A DNA stretch of 64,000 nucleotides, from positions 1 through 64,000 of the IMG/VR virus record IMGVR_UViG_3300005563_000030; one strand, 5' to 3'. A model generated the notes under the pieces. That model was not told the DNA's origin, searched no databases, and saw only the letters and a list, made by a program, of their open reading frames with translations. Positions 59,591 through 64,000 of the stretch are shown here, piece after piece. The position numbers and the translations under genes were made by a program. Position 1 is the stretch's first letter; each line of letters opens with the position of its first letter. Origin of the DNA: a virus.

Positions 59591-61924
59591 TTATGCAACT
59601 GCAACAAATGACACAATATTGTTATAAGTAGCAATAGGTGTACTTGATGCGTTTTTATATACAAGATCTACAACGATATTGTCACCTGTACTAATACCAG
59701 ATAATATTTGACTATCAAAGAAGGCATTAGTATTTGGAGTGTTTGGAATAGTCCAAACTTTAGTTCCAATAGTAGAGCTAGTTGTAGCATTCCTAATAGT
59801 AGCAGTAATGCTAGCTAATACAGGATTTTTAACCACATCATCATTTAATCCAAAGTCAATAGCGTAGCTATCATCTGTACTATGAGCACTTAATATGATA
59901 TTAGTAGGTGCGGCTAGCGTAAATGTTACAGGACACAATGTTGTATCTGTATGAGGAGCTATATAATCTGGATCACTTATATCATTAGGTTTAGTTTGTC
60001 CTGTTGGTACTAAAGTATCTTCGTTTACTTCTTTTAAGGTAAATACATCAATAATACCATTAGTAAGAGCAGCAGGATTTTGTTGATAAAACACAGCAGT
60101 ACCTATTGTAGTAGGGCTACTAATATTTATATCACCTATAGTACTTGTAATAACAGTACCATCAGTAAGCTGTAATAATGTAGTGGCTCTAGGTGAACCA
60201 ATGTATGTTTTCTTAATATCTAGTGTATTTCTATCAATCTTATAAGAAATCATCTGGTTCAATGGGGCATCATCTGAAGTAGAGGCATTAATACCACCAT
60301 ATATAATATCAACAAATAAATCACCTGTTACAGCATTGATACCAGGAGTAACTTGTGCTGTGGGATATTGTCTATTATTATCAAAATCAAAAGTCTTTAA
60401 TAATGCATACGTTGTAGTGTCATACACTTCCATCTTTCTTGCCATGTAGTCATTAAGATAGAATCTATTAAAGTCTTTGTCTATGAAACAAGACTGCCAA
60501 TACGAATCAGGGCTTGAATTAAATCCTACTGTAGAGATAGCAGGAACAATCTCAAGGATTAGGGTTAAGCTACTATTAAGAACCGCAATATTTGCATATC
60601 TACTTACGTTATTTCTGGCCACAAAGATTCTATCTCCTGAAGCTAAGAAACCACCCCAGTTAGATTCAAATGGGTTCTGAGTACCAGTAGTACCAGCCAT
60701 TGTGTAGCTTCCTGTAGCATCCAGTTCACTTATAAGAACTTTACTAGACTTACTAATAACAATAGCCATTCTATTTCTAGTTGCAACATCCATTCCCCAT
60801 CCTGTTACAATAAGATCAGAAGTAGGGTTAGAAAGCATTGTTCCATGTGTAAATGAATCACTTGTTGTTGTAGAGAGATAAGCGGAGCCTGTTGAACCCA
60901 TTCCTATTTTACCCCAAGTTCCTAAAGCAAAATCATAATAGTCACAACCATGTGATCTACGACTATGTATATATAATGTTCTAGTAGGCTTGTCATAGTA
61001 GTAGCCTTGTACATAAGTGCTACCTGATCCACCTGTCGCATCTGCTCTATATGGAACACCAGAAGTATAAGTACCACCAGAACCACCATAAGGGCTTCCT
61101 GAACGAGTTTCATTTAAGTAGACAATATCTCCAACGTTGGTAGCAGTAGCAGGATCGAGACTCCAAATAGTGCCAGTAACGTTATTAGCAGATATAAAAT
61201 ATACTCTTCCGCCATCTTCAAAGGAATAGGCAGGTTCAGGTAAGTTATTAATTGTCTTACTTTCAAGTAAGTCGAGGTCTTCTGATTGACATTCGTAAGT
61301 GTCAGCTATCCAGATGTAGTTAATACAATTAGATACAAGATTACAGAAGGCATCACCATATTGGTCTCTTATTTTATCAAGTAATGCTTGAATATTTAAT
61401 GTAGGTACAGCTACTAACAATCCACCTTGATTCTCCATAGTCACAGAAACAATACCATCTGAACCACCAATAAGTTGTTCTTCAAGATAGTCTGGTGTAT
61501 CTGTTGCATCTACTTTTAAGAGATAGTTCTCGTTATAAGCTTTAGCATAAACTCCATTAGCTCTTATTTCCAATTGGTTAAGAGGATCAGGAGAAACTTT
61601 TAAATCAGCTTTTATTGTGTGATTGGCAGTACCACTAGCTTGCATATCAATACTAGGAGTATCTACAGGAGTGATAGGAACGTTAGCACTATTACCAAGA
61701 AAATCATCAATAGCCTCAAAGATCTGCTCGGCAGTAGATCCATTTGGCATTCCTAGATTTTCTAGTTTTGAAGGTTCTGTTGTTGGAAGTGGATGATAAG
61801 TGACGCACTTTGAATTAACTTCATAATCACAAGGATTACCCTCTCCACATTGTTCGCAGAAGGGCTGCTGTGATTCGCAGTTGCATCTTAAATAATCATT
61901 ACCACATACTCCGCAATTAGGCAT
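59591..61924 (-). CDS. Tail appendage protein with Cys-rich docking end and propeller-like body (777 aa)
   Basis: The N-terminus has dense cysteines (MPNCGVCGNDYLRCNC, then FCEQCGEGNPC). A short helical EQIFEAIDDFLG segment follows, then a beta module around residues 90-130 (IDMQASGTANHTIKADLKVS and LEIRANGVYAKAY) that is repeated in the neighbouring 240-aa protein. Residues about 215-650 read as a multi-bladed beta-propeller (repeated D-x-x-x-R/T-L-Y/V strands such as YYYDKPTRTLYIHSRRSHG). A C-terminal beta domain ends the chain. Probably an exposed receptor-binding or adhesin-like appendage. A terminator follows the gene. Confidence 0.75.
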   Translation of the reverse strand: MPNCGVCGNDYLRCNCESQQPFCEQCGEGNPCDYEVNSKCVTYHPLPTTEPSKLENLGMPNGSTAEQIFEAIDDFLGNSANVPITPVDTPSIDMQASGTANHTIKADLKVSPDPLNQLEIRANGVYAKAYNENYLLKVDATDTPDYLEEQLIGGSDGIVSVTMENQGGLLVAVPTLNIQALLDKIRDQYGDAFCNLVSNCINYIWIADTYECQSEDLDLLESKTINNLPEPAYSFEDGGRVYFISANNVTGTIWSLDPATATNVGDIVYLNETRSGSPYGGSGGTYTSGVPYRADATGGSGSTYVQGYYYDKPTRTLYIHSRRSHGCDYYDFALGTWGKIGMGSTGSAYLSTTTSDSFTHGTMLSNPTSDLIVTGWGMDVATRNRMAIVISKSSKVLISELDATGSYTMAGTTGTQNPFESNWGGFLASGDRIFVARNNVSRYANIAVLNSSLTLILEIVPAISTVGFNSSPDSYWQSCFIDKDFNRFYLNDYMARKMEVYDTTTYALLKTFDFDNNRQYPTAQVTPGINAVTGDLFVDIIYGGINASTSDDAPLNQMISYKIDRNTLDIKKTYIGSPRATTLLQLTDGTVITSTIGDINISSPTTIGTAVFYQQNPAALTNGIIDVFTLKEVNEDTLVPTGQTKPNDISDPDYIAPHTDTTLCPVTFTLAAPTNIILSAHSTDDSYAIDFGLNDDVVKNPVLASITATIRNATTSSTIGTKVWTIPNTPNTNAFFDSQILSGISTGDNIVVDLVYKNASSTPIATYNNIVSFVAVA

Positions 61925-61937
61925 ATTCTAAATTTTA

Positions 61938-62660
61938 TTATGATGTTGTAATAGTACGAGTAGTACCGTTAAGTCTGATTTTCAGACCTGTTGCAAGGCC
62001 AATATCTGTTCTATACCAGTATTGACCATCTAATGGAGTAGTAGGATCAGAAGTTACATTTCCTAAGAATCCTGATACTGGAGAGAAGAGAGCAGCGACG
62101 TTCACTGTATTACTTCCTACAAGACCAATTGTTTTGGCATTATAGTCAACTGTGAGAACCATTGGAGAAGCGAAAAGACCATCAGATTGAATTGAAAGTC
62201 TATTACCAGATCCAGCAGAAATCTTTACATCAGCTTGAAGTGTATGACTAAGTGAACCAGAAGCTGTTAGGTTAACTGATTGTGTATCTGTCACAGTGAT
62301 TGGAGTAGTAACCTCTCCTGCAACTGTGTCTATATCTGATGATAATTGACAAAGTTGTGTGTCTACTGCTTCAGCAAACTCCTTCATGGAGTTGATTGTA
62401 TAGTCAGCTCTTAAGCAAGGAAGATTAAAGTTAGCTGCTTTTATTTGACCAATATAAGGATCTACAGCTTCAGCGAACTGATTAAGAGTAGCTCCGTTTG
62501 TAAGAGCTAAGTTAGTAAGGTTAGTTACCTCATTATTATCTTTGTGGTAGATAGAGCAGTCCCAATCAAGCTGAATAGGACATCCTGTATTTGTATTACA
62601 AGGGTCACAGATTGAAACTGACTGATAAACTGGTTGAGAACCGCATCCGCATTCTGCCAT
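61938..62660 (-). CDS. Appendage/fibre protein, shorter relative of the 777-aa protein (240 aa)
   Basis: Cys-rich start (MAECGCGSQPVYQSVSICDP, then CNTNTGC), a LNQFAEAVDPYIG and a repeated MKEFAEAVDTQLCQL helix. Next is the beta module VNLTASGSLSHTLQADVKIS with LSIQSDGLFA, plainly related to the neighbouring 777-aa protein. The C-terminus (PLDGQYWYRTDIGLATGLKI, RLNGTTRTITTS) resembles fibre tips. Probably shares a docking site with its relative. It lies 13 nt before the 777-aa gene. Confidence 0.75.
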   Translation of the reverse strand: MAECGCGSQPVYQSVSICDPCNTNTGCPIQLDWDCSIYHKDNNEVTNLTNLALTNGATLNQFAEAVDPYIGQIKAANFNLPCLRADYTINSMKEFAEAVDTQLCQLSSDIDTVAGEVTTPITVTDTQSVNLTASGSLSHTLQADVKISAGSGNRLSIQSDGLFASPMVLTVDYNAKTIGLVGSNTVNVAALFSPVSGFLGNVTSDPTTPLDGQYWYRTDIGLATGLKIRLNGTTRTITTS

Positions 62661-62678
62661 TGTTATAAATTTTTATTG

Positions 62679-63137
62679 TTATATTCCTAGTTCTGTCTTA
62701 ATCGCACATATCTCATTCTTGAATAATGTAAGGATAGATATAAGCGAGTAGGTGTTTGTACCTTGCTGACATGGAGCAGCGGAAGGAGCCAAACATCCTA
62801 AATCAATTGTTATTAATTCGTTAGCTACATTAAGACTATTTAATTGTGTCTGAAGTGCTGTTACTGTTGCACTCAATGCACAGATCTTATCAGCATGAGC
62901 TTGAAGTATTGTCTTTACTGTTTTTGTAGTTGGTAAAGTACCACAAGTTAATGTTTGTGTAGCCATGTCTGTAGCTTGATTAAGATTATCTATTGCTATA
63001 GCAATCTTATCAAATACATCATTTATATCAGCGTCACATGCTGGTTGCTCATCTACTGATAAGAACTTTAAGTCTTTACCAGTAAACGGTATACAAGAAG
63101 AAGGTAAGATATTACCACATGAATATTTTCCAGGCAT
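62679..63137 (-). CDS. Small fibre-associated protein with Cys motif (152 aa)
   Basis: Starts MPGKYSCGNILPSSCIPFTG. Then CDADINDVFDKIAIAIDNLN resembles the EAVD/EAID helices of the next two proteins. A helical coiled segment (ICALSATVTALQTQLNSLN) follows and probably trimerises. The C-terminus has further Cys residues. Likely an adaptor in the same appendage. The gene follows the 54-aa gene by 2 nt. Confidence 0.7.
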   Translation of the reverse strand: MPGKYSCGNILPSSCIPFTGKDLKFLSVDEQPACDADINDVFDKIAIAIDNLNQATDMATQTLTCGTLPTTKTVKTILQAHADKICALSATVTALQTQLNSLNVANELITIDLGCLAPSAAPCQQGTNTYSLISILTLFKNEICAIKTELGI

Positions 63138-63139
63138 GA

Positions 63140-63304
63140 TTATTTTTGTTTTTTATAAAGAATCTTACAGATTTTCTTTATATTATTTTGATCGTTTATA
63201 AACTTCGCTTTCAAGAATTCTTCAGCTTTAAACCTACAATCATCTATCTCATACAAGTACTTACCTCGTATTCTTTCAGCGAAAGTGATTAGTTGTTGTT
63301 GCAT
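63140..63304 (-). CDS. Small basic helical protein (54 aa)
   Basis: Reads on the minus strand from ATG at 63304 (MQQQLITFAERIRGKYLYEI) to TAA at 63140-63142 (ends KILYKKQK). It is charged and helical with two cysteines. Its start overlaps the upstream gene by 16 nt, and it fills the only gap in this run of appendage genes. Unrecognised. Confidence 0.65.
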   Translation of the reverse strand: MQQQLITFAERIRGKYLYEIDDCRFKAEEFLKAKFINDQNNIKKICKILYKKQK

Positions 63305-63621
63305 AAGTTTAGTGCTGTAATTACGGTTATAAAGCTTTCGATTTCTTCTAGTTCTTTTTCAAAGTAGCAAGGTTTACTTGCATAGTTCTTGGCAGAAAGG
63401 AGATAGCTTACGTAGCTATTTATTTGTCTTGTTGTTATATTAGGTATTTGTGTGTAGAGCCCTTGAGTTCTAATGCAATTTACTTTATCTAACCACAAGT
63501 CAACCTGCTCCATTGTATACGGACATTCTGAATTTACTTGTATACTTAAAGTAGTCTGTATTGTTGGAGTTACTGTTCTAGCTAACCTAGTACTACTTCT
63601 TCCACATGTTGAGCATCCCAT
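63289..63621 (-). CDS. Small Cys-motif protein (110 aa)
   Basis: N-terminus MGCSTCGRSSTRLARTVTPT carries a CxxC pair like the following proteins. The rest is helical with more cysteines (CPYTMEQVDLWLDKVNC; ALNLCNNN). Unrecognised. It starts by TAATG overlap with the partial gene upstream. Confidence 0.7.
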   Translation of the reverse strand: MGCSTCGRSSTRLARTVTPTIQTTLSIQVNSECPYTMEQVDLWLDKVNCIRTQGLYTQIPNITTRQINSYVSYLLSAKNYASKPCYFEKELEEIESFITVITALNLCNNN

Positions 63622-64000
63622 TATTTACAATTTTTATTGCAAATGCCTTCTTTTAATTCATTGATTAGCCTTTGCGCGGTTTGATAGAAGGAGTTAGCTT
63701 TCTTCTCATCTTTCTCTACCACAGCTTGAGCCCCAGTGATACAAGTATGTATTTCTACTAAGCTATACGATTTTATTCTATCTTCTTTGGTACTACAATC
63801 AGTGCTTTCTAATTGTAAGTAAAGATCATTTAGCTCCTTCTCTATCAGAGTGGTTCTAAAGTATTTCTTTACTATATAAGCATTTTCGTATGGACAGATT
63901 TTGTACTTGAAAGTATAAACACCATCTGGAAGATCAACTAGATATTCTTTATTCAGAATTTCTGTAAGTCCAATAGTATTAGAATTAAATGTATTTACTT
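63621..64000 (-). CDS. Partial CDS, C-terminal 126 residues of an unrecognised protein
   Basis: Minus-strand frame open from the window edge to TAA at 63623-63621. It contains LVDLPDGVYTFKYKICPYEN followed by a helical, charged region with several cysteines, ending KEGICNKNCK. The beta piece followed by a helix resembles small phage attachment proteins, but no family is named. The start lies beyond 64000. Confidence 0.68.
   Translation of the reverse strand, partial: VNTFNSNTIGLTEILNKEYLVDLPDGVYTFKYKICPYENAYIVKKYFRTTLIEKELNDLYLQLESTDCSTKEDRIKSYSLVEIHTCITGAQAVVEKDEKKANSFYQTAQRLINELKEGICNKNCK

Noticed and set aside
15007-64000. Alternative genetic code (recoded TAG or TGA), known in some crAss-like phages
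   Set aside because: All long frames are open with the standard code. TAG ends the gene at 15007 and TGA ends several genes, so no recoding is needed.
1-64000. CRISPR array, diversity-generating retroelement, insertion sequence or integrase
   Set aside because: No regularly spaced repeats, no reverse transcriptase, no transposase or recombinase signatures and no attachment-site-like duplications were seen.

Overview
The window is part of the genome of a large tailed dsDNA bacteriophage that infects a member of the Bacteroidota, most likely a crAss-like phage or a close relative. Four things support this. (1) The coding layout is dense and phage-like: nearly every junction is a short overlap (ATGA, TAATG), and every stretch over 300 bases is coding. 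(2) Several promoters match the Bacteroidota sigma pattern TTTG-N19/20-TAnnTTTG, starts are A/T-rich, and Shine-Dalgarno sites are scarce. (3) One block encodes giant virion proteins (1993, 3791 and 1410 aa). The 3791-aa protein carries the RNA polymerase signature ADFDID seen in crAss-like virion RNA polymerases. (4) Tail-fibre, lysis and virion genes sit together on one strand. Stops are mostly TAA, with TGA and at least one TAG (at 15007), so the standard bacterial code applies. No tRNA, CRISPR array, transposon, integrase or reverse transcriptase was seen. Terminase, portal and major capsid genes were not recognised and presumably lie beyond the right edge.

Left arm (1-14929, rightward): small unknown genes plus nucleic-acid and nucleotide metabolism. 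Recognisable products are a polynucleotide-kinase-like P-loop protein, a head-only CCA-adding-type nucleotidyltransferase and an RlaP-like nucleotidyltransferase (together a plausible RNA-repair set). Further on are a B12-dependent ribonucleotide reductase (NrdJ), a free-standing HNH endonuclease, two MazG-like pyrophosphohydrolases, a minimal HKD/PLD protein, an AP2-like mini-protein, ThyX and RecA. One gene (6023-6523) runs leftward from a near-perfect promoter. A hairpin terminator at 14946-14982 separates this arm from the converging leftward arm.

Right arm (15007-64000, leftward). In transcription order from the right edge: a series of small Cys-rich proteins and appendage proteins (64000-59591); a metallophosphoesterase with its own promoter and flanking terminators (58019-59455); three conserved tail/ring-type proteins (55826-57920); the 1993-aa protein with PKD-PKD-FN3 insert; a 471-aa protein with HEYGH; the 1125- and 843-aa proteins; the 3791-aa RNA-polymerase-signature protein; a 707-aa protein; and a 1410-aa polyvalent protein with an ADP-ribosyltransferase-like and an HExxH domain. 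Then come a small beta-rich protein, a tail fibre, a lysis cassette (holin candidates, spanin-like protein, GH24 lysozyme), a second fibre, a subtilisin-like protease, a third fibre and a terminal small protein. Internal promoters before 59455, 57920, 44988, 31017 and 21698 suggest that the late region is not a single transcript.

The most notable points are: the giant protein combining an RNA-polymerase active-site signature with a zincin motif; three separate HExxH proteins in one virion block; a hairpin and promoter around the HNH gene start that resembles the T4 I-TevI expression switch; a 53-aa protein with 19 acidic and no basic residues; repeated Q-x-G-G motifs in two adjacent virion proteins; and an AP2-like mini-gene with its own promoter and terminator.
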